Shown: positions 1-5,745 of the stretch, in pieces | Numbering within the stretch: the first letter of the stretch is position 1 | How the letters are laid out: every line of letters starts with the position of its first letter | Origin: Endomicrobium sp. | Lineage (GTDB): Bacteria > Elusimicrobiota > Endomicrobiia > Endomicrobiales > Endomicrobiaceae | Assembly (NCBI GenBank): GCA_031264895.1 | Contig: JAISDI010000122.1 | Location: forward strand, 1 to 5,898 | DNA length: 5,898 nt | Direction of reading: 5' to 3' | Notes under the pieces: model-generated | The model's database searches: none | Told to the model about the DNA's origin: nothing | Seen by the model: the letters and a program-made list of their open reading frames with translations, nothing else | Made by a program: the position numbers and the translations under genes

Positions 1-3000
1 AATATGTCGGGATTAATTTTTCCCGTCATCTCTGTGTCGCCTCTTGAAAGCACGTTTCCGTTTCTGTCGGTTAAATCGCTCCGAATACTTATATTGAAAG
101 CAAAATCTCCGTATTCTAATGAAATACCCGTCGTCGTGGAACTTGCATAATAATTGCCATCTTTGTCGTATAAAGTATATGTGCCGCTCATAAAACCAAA
201 TCCCGCCGGAGTTGCCGCCTTCTTGTTTTCTGCGTCACCTCCGTATGCAATATTTACATTAAACCCGTCTGACGTTGAACGCGCCTTTATCGTTCCGTCT
301 TCCCACCGCCATTCCGTTTCGCTGTGCGTAAAACCTATGCTTGCTCCGTTTCCGTCTGCATCATAGCGCCCTATATTAAATCCGAACGACGTTGTTTTAC
401 TGTTTGGGTCAAATTCCCATCTGCCGGTTTCACTGTTATATGTCCCAGCCAAGCCCGTCTTATAATTGAAACCTATACTCATTCCCCCGCTTCCGCTTTT
501 TGGGCCTATATTTATCCCAAATCCCCATTCTTGCCTTACCGCGCTATACGAAACTTCTAACCTTATCCTTACGTCTCCATAGCCAAAACTAACGCCGTTT
601 TTTATTTCCTCATATCTGAAATTATATTCCGTCGATATTTGAACGGCTCCGCCGGCAAATGTTACCGCAGTATTTACGCTCCAGCCGTCCCTGAATAAAC
701 CGTCCGGATCTCTTTCCCAATAACTTACTCCCGCCGTTACTCCTACCACTCCGTAAAAACTTATACCGCCCTGCAATTTATATCTGTCTCCGTAATAATC
801 ATCGTGCGAATACATTACCGAAGCTCCGAAAAGCCTGTCATTTCCTATTATAAGTCCTCCTTCAAACGTGCTGCCGGTTTTTGTGTTGCTTCCCCATGCA
901 ACTCCTATAAACTGATCTCCCGCTCCTATATGCGGACCTATCCTTATTCCTAGTCCCCCGTCTTTCCAGCCGACAGAAACAAGACCCGGTATTACCGGCA
1001 GCCACAAATTATCAAAAAATCCGCCTATAAATTTGCCAGCCCACGTTTCTCCGAAATCCTTATACCAATCTTCTACGGGTCTAAATACCTCAGCCTTAAC
1101 CCACTCGCCTGCGTCGCTAAGCGCATCGCCTACCGAACTTACTCCGTCGCGAATTGCATCGCCTATCGCGTTTACTCCATCGCTGATTGCATCACCTATC
1201 GCGCTTATTCCGTTGCTAAACGCATTACCAACATCGCTCCAGAAATCACTGCCTCTTATGTCTGACATTTCCTGCGCCGTCAATATATTTTGCACAGCGC
1301 TTTCTTTTTCTATTATTTGCCCATTAGTCAATACTCTTATCTGTCCGCCTATGTCTGCGCCGTTGTAACCCTTCAGTGATTCGCCCGTTATTGTATAAGC
1401 TTCGCCGCCGTTTACCAATTTCTTAAATTCTTCGGCGCTATACGTTTGCGGACTGCCGTTGTTTCTGTTTATGTCTATAACATTTAACGTATTGTCTCGG
1501 TTCTTACTTACCGTAATAAAATGATTTTGTTCAACCCACAATATTGCGCTTTCTCCGGATTGAAGCCCTTCTATAAAATCTTCGGCGCTTATTCCATAAC
1601 CTGCGCTTGTTTGACCGTACAAGCGCAATACTTCATTCATTGCGTTCATACTTGTCATTATTTGTCCGTCTTTTATGCCGCTTTCTTTACTGAAATTTCC
1701 GTTGCCGATTTCTATGCTCAGCGCTTGCAATGCAAGCAATCCTTTGCTTACCGTATTTCCTATTTGATTAAACAGCGCGTCTGCCGCGCAGTTTAATATG
1801 CTTCCTCCCTGATATAAAAATTCTTTCAAATCCGACATGGACAGATTAAACGTCGTCCCCGGTTCAAGTCCCTTTTGCTCATCAATTTTCTTTGCGGTTT
1901 CTTCAGCTTGGCTAAGCAAACCTATTACTTCTTTTTTGCTTAATCCCGTTTGCTGCACAAGATTGCTTACTATTTCTTCATCGTATTTGTACGATTGCAG
2001 TTCTGCTTCTTCTTCTCCTTTCTGCGCTTTCTCTATAAATGCAATTGTTATTTCCTTAACTATACTGCTCTTTACTTTTGAAGCAGCCGCTTTTACCGCC
2101 GTAATAGATTCGGCGCTTTCTATAGCTTCTCTGTCTTTACGGCTTAACATTTTCACAGCGGTAAGTTTTGAAAACCAGCCGCTTCTGCTGCGGTTCGATA
2201 CTTTTAGCAGCATACCTTTTGTTTTAGCTAACAGTTCCGCTTCCGACAGGGCGTTTACGGATTTCGCATGCGTATTTATTCCCGATGTCTGACTGTCCGT
2301 TCTTATTATTGCGCCGGATTTATTGCCTTCTTCATTCGCTTTTTCCATAGCGGCTTCATTGGCGGCTGAAACCAATACTTCCTCTGTCTTTTCTTCATCA
2401 CCGCCATATTCGCCTTCATTGTTTCTTTTTTCTTTGTTTACGGCTTTTACCGGCACAGCATATGTGTAACGCGCCATACTTCTTATGATATCCGATATAG
2501 AAATTATCTCGGTTATCGCTTTTTTGACGGCCTTTTCCATAACGGCCGGCACAGCTTCAAATATATTTTCTGTATCTTCTATTTCTGCGGTTTCCCCTTC
2601 ATTCTCTTTTTCTTGGCGTTCTAAAAGCATATCCGTTTTTATATACGCATTTTCCCCAAGCTCAATCCCTTTGTTCTTGCTTTCAATCTCCTTTGCGTCT
2701 ATCAGCTCGGAATACGCAGCGCTTATGTCTTTAATGTCAGCTTCAATTGAATTGCTAATTCCTTTATTGTCATATATGGCATTCTCTATAGCTTTGTCAG
2801 CCGGAGGCATTATCAGCCTTGCAGACATGCCGCTTTCTGTTTCTCTTTGCGTTTGCGCGAATATCTTTATTCCCGTATTTTTCGCACTGCCGACACTCTC
2901 CACAGTTCCGCTACGCATATTGCCAAGCATTTGACCATCATCTCTTTTTCCTACTGCTTCATTTCCTGTTTTTACCGGCGTTTCTTCGGATTTTTCTTCT

Positions 3001-3728
3001 GAAGACAATATTACATTTGAGCCTTCGTCTTTTTTGTTCTTCTCTTCGCCGGATTTCAGTGCGCTTGTGCCAGGGTCTTTTTCTTCGCTTTCTACATGTG
3101 TCTCTTTGGCTTTTTCTTCCGACGGCAATATTACAACATCCGCACTTTTGTCTTTTTCGTTCTTCTCTTCGCCGGATTTCGCTGCACTTCCGCGTGATTC
3201 TTTTTCTTCGCTTTTTATCCGCGTTTCTTCGGATTTTTCCTCCGACGGCAATATTACATCCGCGCTTTCATCTTTTTCGTTTTCCTCTTCGCCTATTTTC
3301 CCTGAGATTTCATGCGCTTCTTTATCTTCGGTATCATCTCTTTTTTCGCGTGAACTTCCTTTTACGCCTTTATCCGTCTTTTCTTTTTTAGTTCCGCCTT
3401 TCTTTATTATTTCCGTAACTGTCTTATTAACTTTGAACCCGTCCGGAGTCAGCTGATATGCCACTTCCTTTTCTTCATTCCATATACCCCAACGATCACC
3501 ATTTTTGAAAATTACATTGTCTTTATCTTTCTTAAACCCGTATAACCCAAAAGAATCTTTTACGGAAATCATTCCTACGCTTACATTGTCTTGTAATTGT
3601 TTATTTAAATTCTTATCTTCACGCCCGCCATTCTGGCGCGCAAAAACAAAACTCGGCAGCGCTATATTCATTATAAAACTCATCAGCACTGCCATAGATA
3701 CTATTTTCACTAATCTCTTTCTTATCAT
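1..3728 (-). CDS. Giant secreted repeat protein with embedded C39-like cysteine peptidase domain (3' end outside window)
   Basis: I read one stop-free minus-strand frame of 1242 codons, open at the left edge. The start is the ATG at 3728-3726; AGAGG lies 4 nt upstream and an in-frame stop at 3815-3813. Residues 1-30 are a signal peptide (MIRKR, hydrophobic core, VFA before the likely cut), so the product is exported. Then come a Trp/Gly segment (50-100, with RWGIWN), Glu/Lys-rich tandem repeats (146-266), a charged helical stretch (to ~620), a C39/papain-like domain (~630-770), three 11-residue repeats (840-872) and a Gly/aromatic beta-strand region (from ~915). Candidate catalytic residues are Cys647 (NCAADAL), His736 (QNHFITV) and Asp752 (VIDINR), with Gln640 a possible oxyanion residue. 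C39-type domains cut after Gly-Gly leaders or process proteins; here it may act on its own chain or on partners, which is inference. The beta region has three copies of a G-x-I-G motif near 924-946, 1068-1090 and 1114-1135, as in surface or outer-membrane beta structures. The protein as a whole matches no family I can name. Confidence 0.9.
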   Translation of the reverse strand, partial: MIRKRLVKIVSMAVLMSFIMNIALPSFVFARQNGGREDKNLNKQLQDNVSVGMISVKDSFGLYGFKKDKDNVIFKNGDRWGIWNEEKEVAYQLTPDGFKVNKTVTEIIKKGGTKKEKTDKGVKGSSREKRDDTEDKEAHEISGKIGEEENEKDESADVILPSEEKSEETRIKSEEKESRGSAAKSGEEKNEKDKSADVVILPSEEKAKETHVESEEKDPGTSALKSGEEKNKKDEGSNVILSSEEKSEETPVKTGNEAVGKRDDGQMLGNMRSGTVESVGSAKNTGIKIFAQTQRETESGMSARLIMPPADKAIENAIYDNKGISNSIEADIKDISAAYSELIDAKEIESKNKGIELGENAYIKTDMLLERQEKENEGETAEIEDTENIFEAVPAVMEKAVKKAITEIISISDIIRSMARYTYAVPVKAVNKEKRNNEGEYGGDEEKTEEVLVSAANEAAMEKANEEGNKSGAIIRTDSQTSGINTHAKSVNALSEAELLAKTKGMLLKVSNRSRSGWFSKLTAVKMLSRKDREAIESAESITAVKAAASKVKSSIVKEITIAFIEKAQKGEEEAELQSYKYDEEIVSNLVQQTGLSKKEVIGLLSQAEETAKKIDEQKGLEPGTTFNLSMSDLKEFLYQGGSILNCAADALFNQIGNTVSKGLLALQALSIEIGNGNFSKESGIKDGQIMTSMNAMNEVLRLYGQTSAGYGISAEDFIEGLQSGESAILWVEQNHFITVSKNRDNTLNVIDINRNNGSPQTYSAEEFKKLVNGGEAYTITGESLKGYNGADIGGQIRVLTNGQIIEKESAVQNILTAQEMSDIRGSDFWSDVGNAFSNGISAIGDAISDGVNAIGDAIRDGVSSVGDALSDAGEWVKAEVFRPVEDWYKDFGETWAGKFIGGFFDNLWLPVIPGLVSVGWKDGGLGIRIGPHIGAGDQFIGVAWGSNTKTGSTFEGGLIIGNDRLFGASVMYSHDDYYGDRYKLQGGISFYGVVGVTAGVSYWERDPDGLFRDGWSVNTAVTFAGGAVQISTEYNFRYEEIKNGVSFGYGDVRIRLEVSYSAVRQEWGFGINIGPKSGSGGMSIGFNYKTGLAGTYNSETGRWEFDPNSKTTSFGFNIGRYDADGNGASIGFTHSETEWRWEDGTIKARSTSDGFNVNIAYGGDAENKKAATPAGFGFMSGTYTLYDKDGNYYASSTTTGISLEYGDFAFNISIRSDLTDRNGNVLSRGDTEMTGKINPDI
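1113..1211 (-). repeat. Three tandem 11-residue amphipathic (hendecad) repeats, 33-nt DNA period
   Basis: Residues 840-872 form three exact-length units of the pattern G-(I/V)-x-(A/S)-(I/V)-G-D-A-(I/L)-x-D: GISAIGDAISD, GVNAIGDAIRD and GVSSVGDALSD. They are followed by a fourth, degenerate start (AGEWVKAEV). Eleven-residue periodicity fits three helical turns, so this is probably an amphipathic helix that packs on a partner or a membrane surface. It joins the peptidase domain to the beta-strand region. On the plus strand it appears as a 33-nt periodic GCATCGCCTA-type repeat. Confidence 0.85.
2931..3293 (-). repeat. Three tandem Glu/Lys-rich 40-41-residue repeats in the secreted protein
   Basis: Residues 146-185, 186-226 and 227-266 are three successive units. 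Each begins GEE(E/K)N(E/K)KD and continues with a VIL(P/S)SEEK core. The third unit loses similarity in its last ten residues. At DNA level the repeats appear on the plus strand as recurring CTTCTCTTCGCCGG and GGCAATATTAC blocks spaced about 120 nt apart. The composition (Glu, Lys, Ser) suggests an extended, solvent-exposed stalk or linker between the N-terminal segment and the later domains. Near-identical blocks make copy-number change by recombination or slippage plausible. Confidence 0.85.
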
Positions 3729-3761
3729 AAAGCCTCTATTTATATACTCCAAATCTAACGC

Positions 3762-3791
3762 ATTATTTGCTTTTAGCGCGTGACATGTCAA
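3762..3791 (-). promoter_or_regulatory. Predicted sigma70-type promoter of the giant secreted protein gene
   Basis: Reading the minus strand, a perfect TTGACA lies at 3791-3786 and AATAAT (5/6 match to TATAAT) at 3767-3762, with an 18-bp spacer. Transcription would start near 3755, giving a leader of about 27 nt that contains the AGAGG ribosome site at 3737-3733. The -35 box overlaps the perfect 10-bp palindrome TGACATGTCA (3781-3790), a possible repressor or activator half-site pair. Confidence 0.55.
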
Positions 3792-4012
3792 TGCGCCAAG
3801 GGAAAATATAATTCAAAGTCGTCATTAGTTGTTGCTTTTTGCCAAATTTTTAAGCTACTATTTTTTATATTTCTATGAGTGAATTTTACAAAAGATACAA
3901 AAAGCAGTCAAGTCAGGTTTGTTTTTGTATTGGTTTAACGACAATTTTACGATTTGAAGCAGGTAAAAAGGCTGCTTTTGAAGTTTTATGGCGTCTGTAT
4001 TTGTCTTTACAG

Positions 4013-4088
4013 GCCTTTGCAGGCGAATACTTGCGCACGGCAACGGCAAAACAGAGACAACGACGATTACCCCGTGCCTTTGCAGGCG
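4013..4088. repeat. 13-bp direct repeat GCCTTTGCAGGCG, two copies 63 bp apart
   Basis: Identical copies of GCCTTTGCAGGCG lie at 4013-4025 and 4076-4088. Each is itself a small hairpin (GCCT, loop TTGC, AGGC). The 63-bp spacing is a multiple of three, so both read as AFAG in the 3875 frame. The sequence between them contains the inverted pair GCACGG/CCGTGC. Their origin is unknown; they could be the edges of a small dispersed repeat. Confidence 0.6.
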
Positions 4089-4151
4089 GCATTTTAAAAC
4101 GTCGACGGTAACATCCGTTACGGGCTTATGCCCATAGTGTCCAAGCTTTTT

Positions 4152-4180
4152 ATGACTTTAACAGTATAATTAGTTATAAT
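4152..4180 (+). promoter_or_regulatory. Predicted sigma70-type promoter of the YhcG-type nuclease gene
   Basis: A perfect TATAAT -10 box lies at 4175-4180, with ATGACT (4/6 match to TTGACA) at 4152-4157 and a 17-bp spacer. A second perfect TATAAT lies 10 bp upstream at 4165-4170 but lacks a good -35, so it may be an alternative box. Transcription from the first would start near 4187, leaving a leader of about 33 nt before the ATG at 4220. Confidence 0.5.
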
Positions 4181-4209
4181 AACAGCAGATAAAATATCTT
4201 ATAGTTTAT

Positions 4210-4214
4210 GAGGG
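4210..4214 (+). promoter_or_regulatory. Shine-Dalgarno site deciding the nuclease start
   Basis: GAGGG lies 5 nt upstream of the ATG at 4220. The earlier in-frame ATG at 4208 overlaps this site and has no ribosome site of its own, so 4220 is the better start. It yields MKKSIS rather than MRAIMKKSIS. Confidence 0.7.
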
Positions 4215-4219
4215 CAATA

Positions 4220-5260
4220 ATGAAAAAATCAATTTCTGCTAAAAAGAATTATATAATTGAAATTAAACAGATCCTGGCAGATGCACGCAATAAGGCTTAC
4301 TCTACTGTAAATTCTGCTATGGTAGAAGCATATTGGTTGACAGGGAAAAGAATAGTTGAAGAAGAACAAAAAGGTCAAAAACGCGCAGAGTATGGTGAAA
4401 AGATATTACAGACTCTTTCTGTTGCATTAACCAAAGAATTTGGAACTGGGTTTAGCGAACAAAACATTAGAAATTTCAGACAATTTTATTTAACTTTTTC
4501 TGAATTCACCCAATTCGCTACACACTGTGTAGCGAATTTAAGCTGGTCGCACTTAAGATTGATTATGCGCGTATCTAATCCCGATGCACGTAACTATTAT
4601 ATGAAAGAAGCTTCCGAACAACACTGGTCTGTGCGGACATTGGACAGAAACATATCAACTCTCTACTACAATAGATTATTATCTTCGCAAAAGAAAGAAC
4701 CTGTAATCAAAGAAATGAAAAATAAAACGAAAGGATTACAAGATGACAAATTGGATTTTATAAAAAATCCTTCAACTCTTGAATTTTTAGGACTTCCGTC
4801 AAATTCAGGGTATACTGAGGCGCAATTAGAGCAAGCTATTATAGACAATTTACAAAAATTTTTGCTTGAACTCGGCAAGGGGTTTGCCTTTATAGCAAGA
4901 CAACAACATATAAAAACCGAACATTCGGATTTTTATATAGACCTTGTTTTTTATAACTATATTTTAAAATGTTTTGTGATTATAGAATTAAAGACCGGCA
5001 AAATAACGCATCAAGATATTGGGCAGCTTGATATGTATGTGCGTATGTATGATGATTTATACAGAAGAAGAGGAGACGGTTCGACTATAGGTCTTTTATT
5101 GTGTTCAGAAACTGACAAAATAATAGCACGGTATTCCGTTTTAAATAAAAACAAACAACTATTTACGTCAAAATATATGACATACCTGCCTACAGAAAAA
5201 GAATTAGTAGAAGAGATTGAAAGACAGAAAAGAATTTTTAGATTACAGTTTGAAAAATAA
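4220..5260 (+). CDS. YhcG/DUF1016-family PDDEXK nuclease
   Basis: This 346-residue protein has the two-part build of the YhcG family. An N-terminal DUF1016 helical domain (about 10-155) includes the VEAYWLTGKRIVEEEQ and FSEQNIRNFRQFYLTF blocks and LSWSHLRLIMRV. A C-terminal PDDEXK nuclease domain (about 190-320) follows. The family hallmark FLLELGKGFAFIARQ is present. Likely catalytic residues are Asp241 (DFYIDLVFYN), Glu256 and Lys258 (IELKTGK), with Gln269 (GQLDMYV) and Glu204 completing the usual pattern. All look intact, so the enzyme is probably an active metal-dependent DNA nuclease. Family members occur alone or beside type I restriction genes and prophages, and their cellular role is poorly defined. 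Here it stands alone with its own promoter, no methylase or partner gene follows, and its AT-rich codons differ from the GC-richer large gene, hinting at acquisition. The variable linker before LSWSHL is encoded by a perfect palindrome. Confidence 0.93.
   Translation: MKKSISAKKNYIIEIKQILADARNKAYSTVNSAMVEAYWLTGKRIVEEEQKGQKRAEYGEKILQTLSVALTKEFGTGFSEQNIRNFRQFYLTFSEFTQFATHCVANLSWSHLRLIMRVSNPDARNYYMKEASEQHWSVRTLDRNISTLYYNRLLSSQKKEPVIKEMKNKTKGLQDDKLDFIKNPSTLEFLGLPSNSGYTEAQLEQAIIDNLQKFLLELGKGFAFIARQQHIKTEHSDFYIDLVFYNYILKCFVIIELKTGKITHQDIGQLDMYVRMYDDLYRRRGDGSTIGLLLCSETDKIIARYSVLNKNKQLFTSKYMTYLPTEKELVEEIERQKRIFRLQFEK
4512..4538. repeat. Perfect 27-nt palindrome inside the nuclease coding sequence
   Basis: AATTCGCTACACA, one central C, then TGTGTAGCGAATT: two 13-bp arms with no mismatch. 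It encodes roughly QFATHCVAN between the QFYLTF and LSWSHL blocks of the DUF1016 domain, where family members vary in length and sequence. Perfect arms of this length are unlikely by chance. In mRNA this would be a strong hairpin with a minimal loop; in DNA it is a possible binding or cleavage site. Confidence 0.9.
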
Positions 5261-5263
5261 AAA

Positions 5264-5379
5264 ACATGAAAAATTTAAAGCAGTAAATTTTAGATAAACT
5301 TAATGCTTTAGAAAAAAAACAGAATTACTCCAACAGCTAAAATTTGTAGAAAACAACTCCCCAAAACAACCAAACAATA
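5264..5379 (+). pseudogene. AT-rich decayed coding remnant, family unknown
   Basis: Short peptide-like pieces survive in shifted frames: ILDKLNALEKKQN (5288-5326), then after a one-base shift LLQQLKFVENNSPKQPNN, broken by stops. The piece before them starts with an ATG at 5266 (MKNLKQ) and hits a stop at once. The Leu/Glu/Lys pattern suggests part of a helical protein. I cannot name the parent gene, and it may be chance AT-rich sequence. Confidence 0.3.
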
Positions 5380-5463
5380 CATAAGCGGATTTCTCTAAAA
5401 ATCCTAAAACAATTAAACCCAGATATTCCATTAGAGCTAAAATTTTCTAATGGAAACCATTAG
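5380..5463 (+). pseudogene. nth: Probable N-terminal remnant of endonuclease III gene
   Basis: The frame reads HKRISLKILKQLNPDIPLEL followed by KFSNGNH and a stop at 5461-5463. This resembles the start of endonuclease III, in which E. coli has ILTRLRENNPHPTTELNFSSPFELL: a short helix, a Pro/Glu-Leu turn, and a hydrophobic-Ser/Asn pair before the FELL block. Here the similarity ends at FSN. The next codons are unrelated and the whole catalytic body (helix-hairpin-helix, Lys/Asp, 4Fe-4S cysteines) is missing. No start codon or ribosome site is evident. The break lies 10-20 bp from the MITE-like element, so rearrangement around it may have removed the rest. The match is judged from memory on about 20 residues. 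Confidence 0.45.
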
Positions 5464-5472
5464 AAATAACTA

Positions 5473-5500
5473 GGGCGCGTTCACACAAATTACGCGCATG
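5473..5500 (+). repeat. Left terminal inverted repeat of the MITE
   Basis: It pairs with 5716-5743, with mismatches only at the 6th position (C versus T) and the 24th (G versus A). It is preceded by TA. Confidence 0.88.
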
Positions 5501-5548
5501 CGTTTGGTCAAAACAAGCCCAAATGCTAGGCGCGACGACGAAGCAATA

Positions 5549-5572
5549 GCGGAACCTATTGATAGGAGCCGC
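5549..5572. repeat. 24-nt inner hairpin of the MITE left arm
   Basis: GCGG, AA, CCTAT, TG, ATAGG, AG, CCGC: two perfect stems separated by a 2x2 internal loop. It caps the arm formed by the inverted pair 5502-5523 with 5582-5603, so the left half of the element can fold as one long stem. Confidence 0.7.
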
Positions 5573-5631
5573 AACAACGCAGTTGGGTTTGTTTTGGACA
5601 AACCCCAAAGGGGCTGCGGCAGCGTTTTGGT

Positions 5632-5695
5632 AAATTTTGCTTTTTTTGCTTCGCAGATACATCTATGTATCTTTGGCGCAAAAAAAGCAAAATTT
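5632..5695. repeat. 64-nt long hairpin inside the MITE
   Basis: An 18-bp perfect outer stem (AAATTTTGCTTTTTTTGC and its complement) is followed by a 5x5 unpaired internal loop. An 8-bp perfect inner stem (AGATACAT/ATGTATCT) is closed by a 2-nt CT turn. In RNA read either way this is a strong hairpin containing T- or A-runs, but no U-tract follows it directly, so I do not call it a terminator. Confidence 0.85.
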
Positions 5696-5715
5696 CCTCA
5701 AAAATCCTAGCAGTA

Positions 5716-5743
5716 CATGTGCGTAATTTGTGTGAACACGCCC
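5716..5743 (-). repeat. Right terminal inverted repeat of the MITE
   Basis: Inverted copy of 5473-5500 at 26 of 28 positions, followed by TA. Both mismatches are transitions, as expected from slow drift after insertion. Confidence 0.88.
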
Positions 5744-5745
5744 TA

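Larger units (their letters stand above)
3741..4207. other. Divergent intergenic spacer with GC-richer repeat patch; no convincing gene
   Basis: This spacer separates the two divergent genes and holds both promoters. A frame from an ATG at 3875 to a stop at 4111 could encode 78 residues. It has no Shine-Dalgarno site, no family I recognise, and a C-terminal half that merely reads through repeats and Arg/Ala-rich codons, so I do not call it a gene. From about 4010 to 4135 the sequence turns visibly more GC-rich and is dense in short symmetries: two copies of GCCTTTGCAGGCG, the inverted pair GCACGG/CCGTGC, adjacent palindromes TTTTAAAA and CGTCGACG (4092-4107), and GGGC-TTAT-GCCC (4122-4133). 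That texture suits a dispersed repeat remnant better than coding sequence. Confidence 0.5.
5473..5743. mobile_element. 271-bp MITE-like element with 28-bp terminal inverted repeats and TA flanks
   Basis: The ends 5473-5500 and 5716-5743 are inverted copies matching at 26 of 28 positions, beginning GGGCG(C/T)GTTCACACAAA. Both ends are bordered by TA (5471-5472 and 5744-5745), fitting a TA target duplication. No transposase is encoded; frames that cross it are broken shadows. This suits a non-autonomous element moved in trans. TA duplication points to an IS630/Tc1-mariner transposase or an IS5-family (IS427-like) one, and I cannot choose between them. The interior is highly structured: an inverted pair 5502-5523 with 5582-5603 (18 of 22), a hairpin at 5549-5572, CCCC-AAA-GGGG at 5603-5613, and a long hairpin at 5632-5695. 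The whole could fold as a branched cruciform. Confidence 0.85.

Noticed and set aside
1113..1211. 33-nt periodic repeat as a CRISPR-like array
   Set aside because: The period equals 11 codons, there are no unique spacers, and the repeats are in frame within a long gene.
154..2292. Other plus-strand frames of 70-151 codons across the left half
   Set aside because: They lie opposite the continuous minus-strand gene, lack ribosome sites and show no recognisable domains.
2819..3456. Overlapping plus-strand reading frames rich in Phe/Leu/Ser opposite the large gene
   Set aside because: They are antisense shadows of the Glu/Lys-rich repeats (GAA/AAA codons read backwards give TTC/TTT). The minus frame has a signal peptide, ribosome site and domains.
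3899..3979. Inverted 8-mers AAAAGCAG/CTGCTTTT as a regulatory stem
   Set aside because: The arms are short and AT-rich with a 64-nt gap, easily arising by chance.
3875..4111. A 78-codon frame in the divergent spacer
   Set aside because: It has no Shine-Dalgarno site and no recognisable family, and its second half is read through direct repeats and palindromes. I describe it as repeat-bearing spacer instead.
4666..4878. Minus-strand 70-codon frame inside the nuclease gene
   Set aside because: Shadow of the YhcG-type coding sequence, which has strong family motifs here.
5270..5291. Hairpin AAAATTT/AAATTTT just after the nuclease stop as a terminator
   Set aside because: The stem is only A-T pairs with an 8-nt loop and no U-tract follows, so it is too weak to call.
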